NCBI RefSeq assembly: GCF_900108345.1 | Contig: NZ_FNVV01000013.1 | Location: 842,944 to 906,943, forward strand | Origin: Bacteroides ndongoniae | GTDB taxonomy: Bacteria > Bacteroidota > Bacteroidia > Bacteroidales > Bacteroidaceae | Direction: 5' to 3' | DNA length: 64,000 bases | Shown here: positions 52,783 through 61,474 of the stretch, piece by piece | How the letters are laid out: each line of letters begins with the position of its first letter | Numbering within the stretch: the stretch's first letter is position 1 | Made by a program: the position numbers and the translations under genes | Notes under the pieces: generated by a model | Databases searched by the model: none | Told to the model about the DNA's origin: nothing | What the model saw: only the letters and a program-made list of their open reading frames with translations

Positions 52783-55167
52783 ATGAAAGAAAAATCCAAA
52801 ATAGAGAAAAATGCAGAGGAAAGGCAAATCAGTCTGCTTTCCACTGCTTTGGGAGAGGCTTCGAAGGCCAATGGTTACTGGCTCAACGCTTCTGGAAAGA
52901 GGTATCCGAGGCTGTACCCGCACGGCGTGTCGGCCAGCCCGTTCAATGCACTGTTCATGGCATTGCATTCCGACCGGAACGGATGCAATACGAACCTGTT
53001 CACCTTGTTCAGTGATGCCAAGGCCCGAGGCACGTCGGTACGTGAGCATGAACAGGGTGTGCCGTTCCTGTACTATAACTGGAACAAATATGTCCACAGG
53101 AACAATCCTGAAGAGTTCATCAACCGGGGAACCTACCTCACATTGGACGATGAGCAGAAGAAACAATATAAGGGAGTACATAACAGAGAGATACGCACTC
53201 TGTTCAATATAGACCAGACGACATTTCCCCATGTGGACGAAGAGGCTTACAGGGCCGTTCTGCAACAGGATGGGAATGCCATGGAACGAGGATATTCGGA
53301 GGCAGACACACGGCGTATGCATATCCGCTTCAATGATTTCTTGCTGAAAATGCGTGACAACCTTGTGCCGGTCCGTTACGATGGCAGCGGAATGCCCCAT
53401 TATGAAACGGACAAAGATGCCGTCTATATGCCCCGCCAAAAGAACTTTGACCATTACAACGATTATGTGCAGGAAACCCTGCGCCAGATAGTAAGTGCCA
53501 CCGGACATCAGCAGCGGCTTGCCCGCGAGGGAATGGTGATGAAAAACGGTATGCCGCCTTCCGACGATGCCGTCAAACAGGAACGGCTGGTCGTGGAAAT
53601 AGCATCGGGAATCAAGATGCTGGAGCTGGGACTGCCAGCCCGCTTGTCCGACGAAAGTCTCAGTTTGGTGGAATATTGGGACCGGGAACTCAAAGAGAAC
53701 CCGAATATGATAGATGCCCTCGAGAGTGACGTGAACAATGCTCTCGAAGTTATCCGTAAAGCGGAACGTGGAGAGAAAATCGAATATGCCACCTTGCGGA
53801 ACAGGAAACAGACATCTGACATGCAGGACCAGCTGCCCAAGCATTATTTCGTGGCCGATGAGTTACGGAAACGTCCGGACAAGGACAAGAAAACCATTGT
53901 CCTTGTCATAGATCCCGTATCAAAGTCGGCTGATGTGATCCTTCCCGCCGGGGCATCACCGGAGGTGGACAACGAGATTCCCGGCATGAACAAAGCCCGT
54001 ATCGGACGTGCTTTACGTCGGGAAGGCATCGAGACTGTGCGTTTCTTCAATCCGGACGGAGCCTTGGGTTACAGACCTGATGACAAGTATTTTGCCGAGA
54101 AACAGGTCTCTCTGGCACGGTTGAACAACTGGGCCCTGGAAGTGCTTTCGACCCTGAACGTGAGCCCTGCAGTAAAACGGGCCAACGAAGTAGGATTTGA
54201 CAAGATCCAGATGATTCAGGACGACAAGAACCGATGGGCTCTCTATATAAAGCCGGAGCATCAGAGAGGTTATAGCATATACCCCGATAAGGAAGACATA
54301 AACCGCTTCTTTTCCACACTCAAGCAGTCCATGGATAATATAGACAAGGTCCGCATGGAACTGGCTCATAAATATTACGCGCTTGCTGAAATCAAGCCCG
54401 ACCTGAAAGTCGATCTGTTCAACAGCGGGACACAGGACGTGGACCTGAACCGGATACAGCGTGTGTCCGTATTCAAAACCAAGCAGGACGGTGTACTGTG
54501 TGCCGTAACGATTGACGGGCAGAAACTGCAGCCGCGCAGTGTATCACCGCAACAATGGCAGCGCATGTGGGTGGCGGAAGACCGTGACAGCTACAAACGG
54601 CACCTGGCTGCCTCGCTGTTTGCCGATATACTGCAAAAGGGACAGTCGCAGGAGGAACACGCCGGGAAAAAGCAGGAGAAGGAAACCGAGATACGGCAGG
54701 GAGAAGCTGTCAGCCGACAGAATGGAGAAGAGCGTACCGTTGAATCCGTCAGTCCGCAGAGAGAGGCTTGGGACAAGATAAAGGCCAAACACCCGGACGC
54801 TATCCAGTTTGTAAGAACCGGTGACAACTATACGGCTTATAACGAGGATGCCGTCAAGGTAACGGAAACGCTTGCCTTGAAAATGGAGAAGCACGAGGCT
54901 GACATGAAAAAAGGCTTTACGGCTTCCGTGACATTCCCAGTCAGCCAGCTCGATACTTTCCTTCAGAAACTTGCGAGAAGCGGTGCAAGAGTGGTGATAC
55001 GGGATGCAGAAGGACTCGCGGATGCCCGGAACAGAACAACGGGCATAACAGAAAGGACAGCCGGAAACGGCCAGACACGGACTCTCTTTGATACGGCACA
55101 GGAGAAACAGTCCGAACGCAGGATTGAGCCGGAAGAAAATGAACAGCGTTCAAGCATGAGGAGGTAA
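52783..55167 (+). CDS. ArdC-N-like protein with a MutS-I-like C-terminal domain
   Basis: A 794-residue soluble protein. The N-terminus resembles an ArdC/DUF1738 start (YPRLYPHGVSASPFNALFMA, about residues 38-57). A middle region follows, with DUF3945-like repeats. Near residues 665-715 the segment WDKIKAKHPDAIQFVRTGDN followed by YTAYNEDAVKVTETL matches the first domain of MutS (W/Y-x-x-hydrophobic-K-x-x-x-P-D, FRxGDFY, EDA). That suggests a mismatch- or DNA-structure-sensing mobile-element module. It ends with a Gln/Arg tail, SSMRR. It may protect or remodel incoming DNA. Confidence 0.6.
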   Translation: MKEKSKIEKNAEERQISLLSTALGEASKANGYWLNASGKRYPRLYPHGVSASPFNALFMALHSDRNGCNTNLFTLFSDAKARGTSVREHEQGVPFLYYNWNKYVHRNNPEEFINRGTYLTLDDEQKKQYKGVHNREIRTLFNIDQTTFPHVDEEAYRAVLQQDGNAMERGYSEADTRRMHIRFNDFLLKMRDNLVPVRYDGSGMPHYETDKDAVYMPRQKNFDHYNDYVQETLRQIVSATGHQQRLAREGMVMKNGMPPSDDAVKQERLVVEIASGIKMLELGLPARLSDESLSLVEYWDRELKENPNMIDALESDVNNALEVIRKAERGEKIEYATLRNRKQTSDMQDQLPKHYFVADELRKRPDKDKKTIVLVIDPVSKSADVILPAGASPEVDNEIPGMNKARIGRALRREGIETVRFFNPDGALGYRPDDKYFAEKQVSLARLNNWALEVLSTLNVSPAVKRANEVGFDKIQMIQDDKNRWALYIKPEHQRGYSIYPDKEDINRFFSTLKQSMDNIDKVRMELAHKYYALAEIKPDLKVDLFNSGTQDVDLNRIQRVSVFKTKQDGVLCAVTIDGQKLQPRSVSPQQWQRMWVAEDRDSYKRHLAASLFADILQKGQSQEEHAGKKQEKETEIRQGEAVSRQNGEERTVESVSPQREAWDKIKAKHPDAIQFVRTGDNYTAYNEDAVKVTETLALKMEKHEADMKKGFTASVTFPVSQLDTFLQKLARSGARVVIRDAEGLADARNRTTGITERTAGNGQTRTLFDTAQEKQSERRIEPEENEQRSSMRR

Positions 55168-55171
55168 TGAT

Positions 55172-56722
55172 ATGGCAGGAAAAAATAAAGAATATGCAGA
55201 CAAGTATGCAGAGTACGCCATGGAGCAGATGCGCCGGTATGGCATCCCCGCTTCGGTAACACTTGCACAAGGGATCCTTGAGAGTTCCAACGGACAGAGT
55301 GAACTGGCCCGCAAGGAAAACAATCATTTCGGCATCAAGGCCACACAGTCATGGATTGCGGAAGGCGGCCGGTACAGCCTGTATTCGGATGACAAGCCGA
55401 ACGAGAAATTCTGCAGCTATGATAACGTAGGAGACTCCTATGAACACCATTCGAGGTTCCTTAAGGAGAACAGCCGCTACGCGGAATGTTTCAATCTCCG
55501 TCCCGATGACTACAAGGGATGGACGGAAGGTATAGCCAAAGCCGGTTACGCGACCGGGGGCAACTATGCCGGGACTCTGCAGAAGATCATCGAGCAGAAC
55601 GGCCTGGACAAATACGACCATCAGGTCATGCAGGAAATGGCCGCGCAGGGCAAGCAGTTCGGTCTGGAAAGCAATCCTCTCCAGGAGAAAGAAAAGGCAG
55701 AAGCCTATTCATTTCCGGTGGAACGCAAGGAATTCCTCTTTGTCACTTCTGCTTTCGGAATGCGTCAGGACCCGATGGACAAAGAAAAGCAGCAGATGCA
55801 CAAGGGGCTTGACATACGATGCAAAGGCGATGCGGTGCTGGCCACGGAAAACGGCGGAAAGGTCGTTTCGGTAAACGGCAATGCCAACTCTGCCGGAGGC
55901 AAGAGTGTAACCGTCGAATACAGCCGCCCGGATGGAAGCAAGGTGCAGTGTACCTATATGCACCTTGGCGATATCGCAGTCAAGGCGGGAGACAGTGTCA
56001 AGGCAGGACAACGCCTTGGAACCTCGGGCAACACGGGGACACGGACCACGGGAGAGCACCTGCATTTCGGGGTGGTGAACATCCATTCGGACGGGACGCG
56101 CCGTGACATCGACCCGGCTGCATATCTGGCCGAGATTGCGCAGAAAGGCAATATCAAGCAGCAGGTGCTGTACAACGGCAATGACCTGCTTGCGAAATAC
56201 CGTAGTACAGAAGAACCCAAAATCGAGAAACCTCTTTCTACCGAAGACTGGATGAAAAAGCTGCTGTCCTCGGAGGACAGTGGCGTCGGCATGTCCGGAT
56301 GCAATGACCCTGTCATGGAGATGGCCATGACGGCCTTTACCTCACTGATGGTGCTGGCCGTTCAGATTGACAGCAAGAACGAGGAAGAGCAGAAAGCCGC
56401 CGTTTCGGGGGCCATGGATAGCGGAAAGATCGACTTGAAACCACTGCTGCCTGACATGAAAAGCTGTAGTCTGACCATGAAAGAGAACGGGAAAGCCGTC
56501 CTTCAGGCGGATAACGGCGAACAGCATATATCGCGCGAGTTGAGTTCCGCAGAATTGAGCCGGCTGTCGGCCGTGCTGAACAACAGTACCCTTACGGATG
56601 AAGCCAAGCGGATGCGCGTGACGGGATTGCTGAATACTGCCATCCTTTCGGAAATGGCTTCACAGAATTTCGAACAGGGCATGTCCGAGCAGCGAGGACA
56701 AACGGAAAATCTGAAAAGATGA
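55172..56722 (+). CDS. Glucosaminidase-M23 peptidase fusion
   Basis: A 516-residue two-domain cell-wall hydrolase. Residues about 10-155 are a LYZ2/FlgJ-type glucosaminidase: PASVTLAQGILESSNGQSEL (catalytic Glu in QGILESS), NHFGIKA and AKAGYATGGNYAGTL. Residues about 185-310 are an M23 peptidase with HKGLDIRCKGD (HxxxD) and TGEHLHFGVV (HxH). Both sites are intact. The C-terminal 180 residues are helical. There is no signal peptide, so it would need the mating channel or another path to reach the wall. Its stop overlaps the next start (ATGA). Confidence 0.9.
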   Translation: MAGKNKEYADKYAEYAMEQMRRYGIPASVTLAQGILESSNGQSELARKENNHFGIKATQSWIAEGGRYSLYSDDKPNEKFCSYDNVGDSYEHHSRFLKENSRYAECFNLRPDDYKGWTEGIAKAGYATGGNYAGTLQKIIEQNGLDKYDHQVMQEMAAQGKQFGLESNPLQEKEKAEAYSFPVERKEFLFVTSAFGMRQDPMDKEKQQMHKGLDIRCKGDAVLATENGGKVVSVNGNANSAGGKSVTVEYSRPDGSKVQCTYMHLGDIAVKAGDSVKAGQRLGTSGNTGTRTTGEHLHFGVVNIHSDGTRRDIDPAAYLAEIAQKGNIKQQVLYNGNDLLAKYRSTEEPKIEKPLSTEDWMKKLLSSEDSGVGMSGCNDPVMEMAMTAFTSLMVLAVQIDSKNEEEQKAAVSGAMDSGKIDLKPLLPDMKSCSLTMKENGKAVLQADNGEQHISRELSSAELSRLSAVLNNSTLTDEAKRMRVTGLLNTAILSEMASQNFEQGMSEQRGQTENLKR

Positions 56723-56910
56723 AGCATGGCGATATGATAAAATGCGTGATGATACAGCTATGCAAGTATCTGGCAGGATTATCCTACCTGGCTTTGTATG
56801 TCCTGTCCTGCTACAAGCTGTTTGGCTTGACGGCAACATTCCTTATCGTGGGAGTGCAGCTGCTCGTTGCCGGATGGCTTGTCTGGGCGATGATCCGTGC
56901 GCCCGATTAG
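56719..56910 (+). CDS. Small two-helix membrane protein, 63 residues
   Basis: A 63-residue protein, almost entirely hydrophobic after residue 10 (LAGLSYLALYVLSCYKLFGL, then ATFLIVGVQLLVAGWLVWAM). It is coupled to the wall-hydrolase gene by a 4-bp overlap. A holin-like or export-helper function for the signal-less hydrolase is an appealing guess from size and topology, with no further proof. Confidence 0.5.
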   Translation: MKHGDMIKCVMIQLCKYLAGLSYLALYVLSCYKLFGLTATFLIVGVQLLVAGWLVWAMIRAPD

Positions 56911-56989
56911 AATATGCTCTCAGACCTTCAACATCAATATAACCAGCATTTGCCGGATGATATGTACCATTCTAAAAACAAAACGAGTT

Positions 56990-57601
56990 ATGATTAAATG
57001 TAATGTTACTGTATGCGGTATTATCAACCGCGATGCTACTACACGCACAAACAAGGAGGGAAAACCGTTTTTTACGTTCCCTCTCCAGATAATGGTTCCT
57101 GCAACTGATGGTCAGGAAAAGCCTGTCGAGATCGATGTGAGCAAAGATGGCGGTCAGGAGGAAGCCTCCTGCTACGGGAAAGGCTCACGTGTCGAGATTG
57201 ACGGTACGATGTACCTGAAGCACAGGGGCGACAGGACCTATTTCAACCTTTTCGCAAACGAGATCCGCGATGTGGCTGCCGATGCGGCCAATACTCTCAA
57301 AGGAGAGATGGTTTTCTGTGGAAAGGTCGGAAAGAACATCGAGGAAAAGAAGGACAAGAAAGACCAGTCCTACACGATGTTCTCGGCATTCAGCACGGAG
57401 AAAGTCGCTGACGGCTTTGAGTACCAATGGGTACGTTTCTTCTGCTTCAACAGGCAGCGTGAAGAATGGCTCCAGCCTGGTGTGAAGATCGATGCCAAGG
57501 GCGAGATGGGCCTGACTGTCCATAACGGTAAGCCTAATGTATCCTGCCGTGTAGAGGAACTTACACAATGTGTCGCAGATTCGTCTAACTCCAATCAGTA
57601 A
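56990..57601 (+). CDS. OB-fold SSB-like protein
   Basis: A 203-residue protein starting at the ATG at 56990. The N-terminal half has OB-fold features of SSB: MIKCNVTVCGIINRDATTRT, FFTFPLQIMVP, YGKGSRVEIDGTMYLKHRGD. A second beta-rich half (GEMVFCGKVGKNIEEKK ... WVRFFCFNRQ) looks like a duplicated OB unit. No acidic SSB tail is present (ends SSNSNQ). It is a second single-strand-binding protein beside ssb at 28672 and is placed with ArdC, so it probably acts on transferred strands. Confidence 0.7.
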   Translation: MIKCNVTVCGIINRDATTRTNKEGKPFFTFPLQIMVPATDGQEKPVEIDVSKDGGQEEASCYGKGSRVEIDGTMYLKHRGDRTYFNLFANEIRDVAADAANTLKGEMVFCGKVGKNIEEKKDKKDQSYTMFSAFSTEKVADGFEYQWVRFFCFNRQREEWLQPGVKIDAKGEMGLTVHNGKPNVSCRVEELTQCVADSSNSNQ

Positions 57602-57606
57602 CGGTT

Positions 57607-59295
57607 ATGGCAGGCTACAGGAGACAAAATACAGACGGGCCGAACAGCGAAGACAAGGCTCTCGACCTCTTTGCGGAAATGATGATTGAAAAGCTGGAGA
57701 CTATCAGCAAGGACTGGAAGAAGCCCTGGTTCACCGAGGGCAGCCTTCAGTGGCCACGCAATCTGTCCGGACGCGAATACAACGGTATGAATGCGCTTAT
57801 GCTCATGCTGCACTGCGAAAAGGAAGGATACACTATTCCGAGGTTCTGCACATTTGATTGCGTGCAGAGACTGAACAAACCGGGCAAGAACGGCGAGGAA
57901 CTGCCGAGGGTATCGGTACTGAAAGGCGAGAAATCGTTTCCCGTCATGCTGACCACATTTACCTGCATCCACAAGGAGACCAAGGAGAAGATCAAGTATG
58001 ACGATTACAAAAACTTGTCCGAGGACGAAAAGAAAGAGTATAACGTGTATCCCAAGATGCAGGTATTCCGCGTGTTCAACGTCGCCCAGACGAATCTGAA
58101 AGAGGCTCGTCCTGAACTGTGGGAGAAGCTGGAAAAGGAAAACGGCCGTCCATTCGTCCATGAAGGTGAAATGTTCAGTTTCGAACCGGTGGATAGGATG
58201 ATACGCGACAATCTATGGATATGTCCCATCAACGTGAAACATCAGGATGATGCCTTTTACTCGATTAGCAAGAATGAAATCACCGTACCGGAGAAGGTGC
58301 AGTTCAAGGACGGGGAAGCATTTTACGGAACACTGTTCCATGAGATGGGACATTCAACTGGTGCGGAAGGTGTGCTAAACCGTTTCCAACCGACCTCTTT
58401 CGGTTCAAAGGAGTATAGCGATGAAGAACTTGTGGCCGAATTGTGCGGTGCATTGATCTCCCAACGCTACGGAATGGCCAAACATATAAAAGAGGACAGT
58501 TGTCCGTATCTGAAATCGTGGCTGGATAACCTGAAGGAGTCACCCCAGTACATTAAGACCGTACTTATGGACGTGAAGAAGGCATCATCCATGATCACGC
58601 AGAAAATAGACCAGATAGCCAGGGATATAGAAAGGGAAAAGACCGAAAATCAGGAACGGACGGAAACCCCGAAGGAAAAGGTATATTATGCTTCTGTAGC
58701 CTATCTGCAAATGGCGGACGATACCAACCGACTTGACGCACTGAAAGACAAAGGGGACTACAACGGGCTGCTCACTCTTGCGAAAGAGTATTACGACGGG
58801 AACGGAATGGATGAACAGTACACCTATGCCTCTCCTTTGCAGAACCGTGGCGATGACCTGCTGATTGAAGACCAGCATTTCGCTGTCGTGTATAACGGTA
58901 GTGTAGGAGGAACTTATGACGTGATGCTGAAATACACCGAACAGGAAGTTCGAGACCATATCCGAAGATATGGAGTTGACAGGGCCAGCGAGGATGTGAA
59001 GGCATTGGCGAGGGAGATGGCTGCAGAACAGTTTGCGGAAATGACGCGGCACAAGATGCCGGTCTTCGAAATGCCGAACGGCGACGTGCTGCATGTCAAT
59101 TACAACAGGGACAGTGACTCGCTGGATGTGGGGACGATGACCAACGCGGGCATGACCGTGAAGCATCATTACCCTTATGACCACAACATGACACTGGATG
59201 CCAATCTCCAGGGCGTGAATGAGCAACTGAACGACCTGGAAGAATACAGGGAGGAACAGCAGGAGGCCGAATATAGCGGTGGAATGCGACGATGA
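57607..59295 (+). CDS. ArdC-type anti-restriction metalloprotease-like protein
   Basis: A 562-residue protein. The N-terminal ArdC domain (DUF1738, residues about 10-150) contains FTEGSLQWPRNLSGREYNGM and NALMLMLHC, known in other ArdCs to bind single-stranded DNA. A zincin-like part follows with FHEMGHSTG (HExxH, about residues 244-250) and EELVAELCGALI as the third ligand region. The C-terminal 200 residues are extra and beta-rich. ArdC proteins protect incoming DNA against restriction. It ends the operon, 14 bp before a strong terminator, with the tail YSGGMRR. Confidence 0.85.
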   Translation: MAGYRRQNTDGPNSEDKALDLFAEMMIEKLETISKDWKKPWFTEGSLQWPRNLSGREYNGMNALMLMLHCEKEGYTIPRFCTFDCVQRLNKPGKNGEELPRVSVLKGEKSFPVMLTTFTCIHKETKEKIKYDDYKNLSEDEKKEYNVYPKMQVFRVFNVAQTNLKEARPELWEKLEKENGRPFVHEGEMFSFEPVDRMIRDNLWICPINVKHQDDAFYSISKNEITVPEKVQFKDGEAFYGTLFHEMGHSTGAEGVLNRFQPTSFGSKEYSDEELVAELCGALISQRYGMAKHIKEDSCPYLKSWLDNLKESPQYIKTVLMDVKKASSMITQKIDQIARDIEREKTENQERTETPKEKVYYASVAYLQMADDTNRLDALKDKGDYNGLLTLAKEYYDGNGMDEQYTYASPLQNRGDDLLIEDQHFAVVYNGSVGGTYDVMLKYTEQEVRDHIRRYGVDRASEDVKALAREMAAEQFAEMTRHKMPVFEMPNGDVLHVNYNRDSDSLDVGTMTNAGMTVKHHYPYDHNMTLDANLQGVNEQLNDLEEYREEQQEAEYSGGMRR

Positions 59296-59308
59296 ATGAA
59301 AAGGATTT

Positions 59309-59336
59309 GGGGCTGGTGTGAATGCCAGCCCCTTTG
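59309..59336 (+). terminator. Terminator of the 43.5-59.3 kb operon
   Basis: GGGGCTGG (59309-59316) and CCAGCCCC (59325-59332) form a perfect 8-bp stem with an 8-nt loop, followed by TTTGCT. The same hairpin with its flanks recurs at 60826-60847. Confidence 0.75.
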
Positions 59337-59416
59337 CTATACAATAATCATTTTCAGGTTACGACATACGTAACAGTGCAGGTTATTTTTAGATGGTATA
59401 ATTCTATTGCTCATCT

Positions 59417-60178
59417 CTACTTCTTGAGTTCCAGTATATATATTTGTTTTTCCGAATTGTCATTAAACTCACACTCTGTAAAATCACCGAATTTATGGAC
59501 AACATTAAATCCCGCTTGATGAAGATATGAATTTAACTCTTGTGGAAAGAACAGTCTCATGTCCATATTCTGGACTGAGTGAAATGTACCGTCAATAAAA
59601 TACTGCCACTTTATACGATTGATTTGAGATGCACTTTCGTAATGCATACTTTGTCTTATCAATACACTTCTTCCATCATTTGTAGTATATTCAGCCATAA
59701 CATGTTGTTCCCGTTCGTTTTCGACAATATATTGGATATTGGGATTGAAGCAGTCCAATAAAAACAAACCGTTATCTTTCAGGTGTTTTTTTACAGTATT
59801 CAACGCCTCAAACAAATCTTCATTTTTATACAGATGATGAATAGAATTGAACGGAATAAAAATAAGATCGAATTTCTCTCCCAAGTTTAGTTCTCTTATA
59901 TCCGCTTCAATGAAATCTATTTTTAATCCGGCTTGAAGCGCTTTTTCCTTTGCCCGTTCAAGCATGGATGAAGTATAATCAACGCCCTTAATGTCATAGC
60001 CATCCTTTGCTATTGGAATCGTAAGTCTTCCCGTTCCACAGCAAAGTTCAAGTATTTTGGCCTCTTTATTTTTGGGTAACCATTTTTTGTAAAACTCTAA
60101 ATCGGACAGAAATTTATTCAGTCCATCATAAATATCTGCATCATAGATAAAATCTCCGACCTTATAATCTGTATTCAT
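59417..60178 (-). CDS. Class I SAM-dependent methyltransferase (cargo)
   Basis: A 253-residue methyltransferase, starting at the ATG at 60178 that is preceded by AAGGAAT. Motif I is ILELCCGTGRLTIPIA (about residues 45-60), motif II is KGVDYTSSMLERA and motif IV is FDLIFIPFNSIHHL. It belongs to the broad ubiquinone/rRNA/small-molecule group; the substrate is unknown. The gene is AT-rich, unlike the operon before it, and with the next gene forms a cargo island between two copies of a terminator. Confidence 0.75.
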   Translation of the reverse strand: MNTDYKVGDFIYDADIYDGLNKFLSDLEFYKKWLPKNKEAKILELCCGTGRLTIPIAKDGYDIKGVDYTSSMLERAKEKALQAGLKIDFIEADIRELNLGEKFDLIFIPFNSIHHLYKNEDLFEALNTVKKHLKDNGLFLLDCFNPNIQYIVENEREQHVMAEYTTNDGRSVLIRQSMHYESASQINRIKWQYFIDGTFHSVQNMDMRLFFPQELNSYLHQAGFNVVHKFGDFTECEFNDNSEKQIYILELKK

Positions 60179-60219
60179 ATTCCTTGATTTCTTTATTGAT
60201 TGCAGGTGCATTATAATGC

Positions 60220-60657
60220 TTATCTGCAAACAGATTTTTCAATGTTGTTTTTTGCTCGTAGCAAGAGTGTTTTGCAAATTAAATTGTGGAACGGTTTGAT
60301 TATGGCAAAATAACATTTTCCAAAACGATTATGGAATCTGACTTTTGTACTTACAGATATGCGTTGACTGTCACATTCCACACGCTCAGTCATAAAAGCA
60401 ATTTCCAAATCAAGATGCTTGTCATTTTTACTTATAGTTGCCAAATTCTCAGTCTCAATATGCACCAAATCCGATAAATCTTTTCCTCTTTTTAGTCCAA
60501 AAGGCTTCATAATGGCATTACGAATTTTCATCAATAGGGTTATCCACTTTGGTGCAGAAAAGAACAGCCCAGACAACTCTGCAGCATTTATAAATCTTGC
60601 AGTATGGACTATATCACTAAACTCATCTGTATAATTGTAACTCTTATTGTTTCTCAT
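60220..60657 (-). CDS. DUF2867-like protein (cargo)
   Basis: A 145-residue protein with SAPKWITLLMKIRNAIMKPF and FHNRFGKCYFAIIKPFHN, a pattern like DUF2867 (ligand-binding SRPBCC-type fold). AT-rich. It lies 41 bp upstream of the methyltransferase on the same strand. The 60658-60800 segment upstream is AT-rich and shows no clear promoter with both elements. Confidence 0.55.
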   Translation of the reverse strand: MRNNKSYNYTDEFSDIVHTARFINAAELSGLFFSAPKWITLLMKIRNAIMKPFGLKRGKDLSDLVHIETENLATISKNDKHLDLEIAFMTERVECDSQRISVSTKVRFHNRFGKCYFAIIKPFHNLICKTLLLRAKNNIEKSVCR

Positions 60658-60825
60658 AATTCATTATCTCAACAGTTTACATTTTTTGATTTTCACCGTT
60701 TAATTACAAAGTTCGCTATAATTTATGATATTGCGTCCTTTTTGAGGGACAATTAACAAGATAAGCAATATAGAAAAGCCAAGAAAAAGCTATAAGAGGA
60801 ATACAACGATTGAGAAAAGGATATA

Positions 60826-60847
60826 GGGCTGGAGAAAATGCCAGCCC
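60826..60847. terminator. Second copy of the operon terminator hairpin
   Basis: GGGCTGG (60826-60832) and CCAGCCC (60841-60847), followed by CTTGTC. With the preceding bases ACGATTGAGAAAAGGAT it repeats 59289-59336. It is probably used on the minus strand by the gene at 60852 and possibly by neither cargo gene. Confidence 0.55.
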
Positions 60848-60851
60848 CTTG

Positions 60852-61142
60852 TCATTGTTCGCTATGTCGGAAATATTCTTTCCAGTTTTCTTCATCTATT
60901 GTCAATTTTCCCATTTCCCAATCATATTCCACTTCCGGCATGTTGGAGTAAGGGAAATGCACGGTGTAGCCGATTTGGCCATAGGAACAGTGCAATGGTG
61001 TAACGCAAATCTCCTGACCGAAATAAGTCTGAGGCGTACAGTATCTCCGCCAGTTAAAACGTCCGGCAGCTATATTACGGCAAAGCAATTTAAGAACCGC
61101 TGTGCTTTTCCTGCCTTGAAAATCTTTTCTGCAAGTCTTCAT
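60852..61142 (-). CDS. Hypothetical protein, 96 residues, behind a phased repeat
   Basis: A 96-residue protein with NIAAGRFNWRRYCTPQTYFG and VEYDWEMGKLTIDEENWKEY. The rich aromatic and acidic C-terminus suggests a small soluble domain. Family not recognised. Its start codon directly abuts seven TACT boxes with exact 8-bp phase, so its expression is very likely controlled by a protein that binds them. Confidence 0.5.
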   Translation of the reverse strand: MKTCRKDFQGRKSTAVLKLLCRNIAAGRFNWRRYCTPQTYFGQEICVTPLHCSYGQIGYTVHFPYSNMPEVEYDWEMGKLTIDEENWKEYFRHSEQ

Positions 61143-61144
61143 GT

Positions 61145-61196
61145 TACTATTTTACTTATTTACTATTCTACTATTTTACTACTTTACTAAAATACT
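61145..61196. repeat. Seven TACT boxes in exact 8-bp phase
   Basis: TACT occurs at 61145, 61153, 61161, 61169, 61177, 61185 and 61193. The following four bases vary (ATTT, TATT, ATTC, ATTT, ACTT, AAAA, AATG). The tract fills the space between the 61142 start codon and the 61195 stop codon. The same half-site and the same 8-bp spacing occur at the parA region (28472-28645). Confidence 0.75.
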
Positions 61197-61389
61197 AATG
61201 TGCTACTTTGTAGTATATTTCAGGGGCACTTGACACATTGTAAATATAACTGCCACAACGCACAAGCAGGGCGTCCTGTCCATAATAGGCTTTTTTCATT
61301 CCACTGATGCTTCCTGACTTGTGAAAATTGGGAAAACTGCTGATGCCAACTTTTTTTGCATCCTGACTATGGAGTGTTTTTGTCTTCAT
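61195..61389 (-). CDS. Small hypothetical protein, 64 residues
   Basis: A 64-residue basic protein (MKTKTLHSQDAKKVGISSFP, then GQDALLVRCGSYIYNV). No family recognised. It ends inside the phased repeat. The 85 bp upstream contain an inverted repeat, ACCACCCGC/GCGGGTGG near 61433-61456, that could be a terminator or operator. Confidence 0.4.
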   Translation of the reverse strand: MKTKTLHSQDAKKVGISSFPNFHKSGSISGMKKAYYGQDALLVRCGSYIYNVSSAPEIYYKVAH

Positions 61390-61474
61390 TGTAATACTTT
61401 CGATTGCTGTACTTCATTAAATGAGTTGGGTGAAACCACCCGCATGGTAGCGGGTGGCTATACGACATATACCG

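Noticed and set aside
61145..61196. TACT tract considered as simple low-complexity sequence
   Set aside because: The exact 8-bp register over seven units with variable intervening bases is not slippage of a single repeat unit, and it shares the half-site with the parA array.
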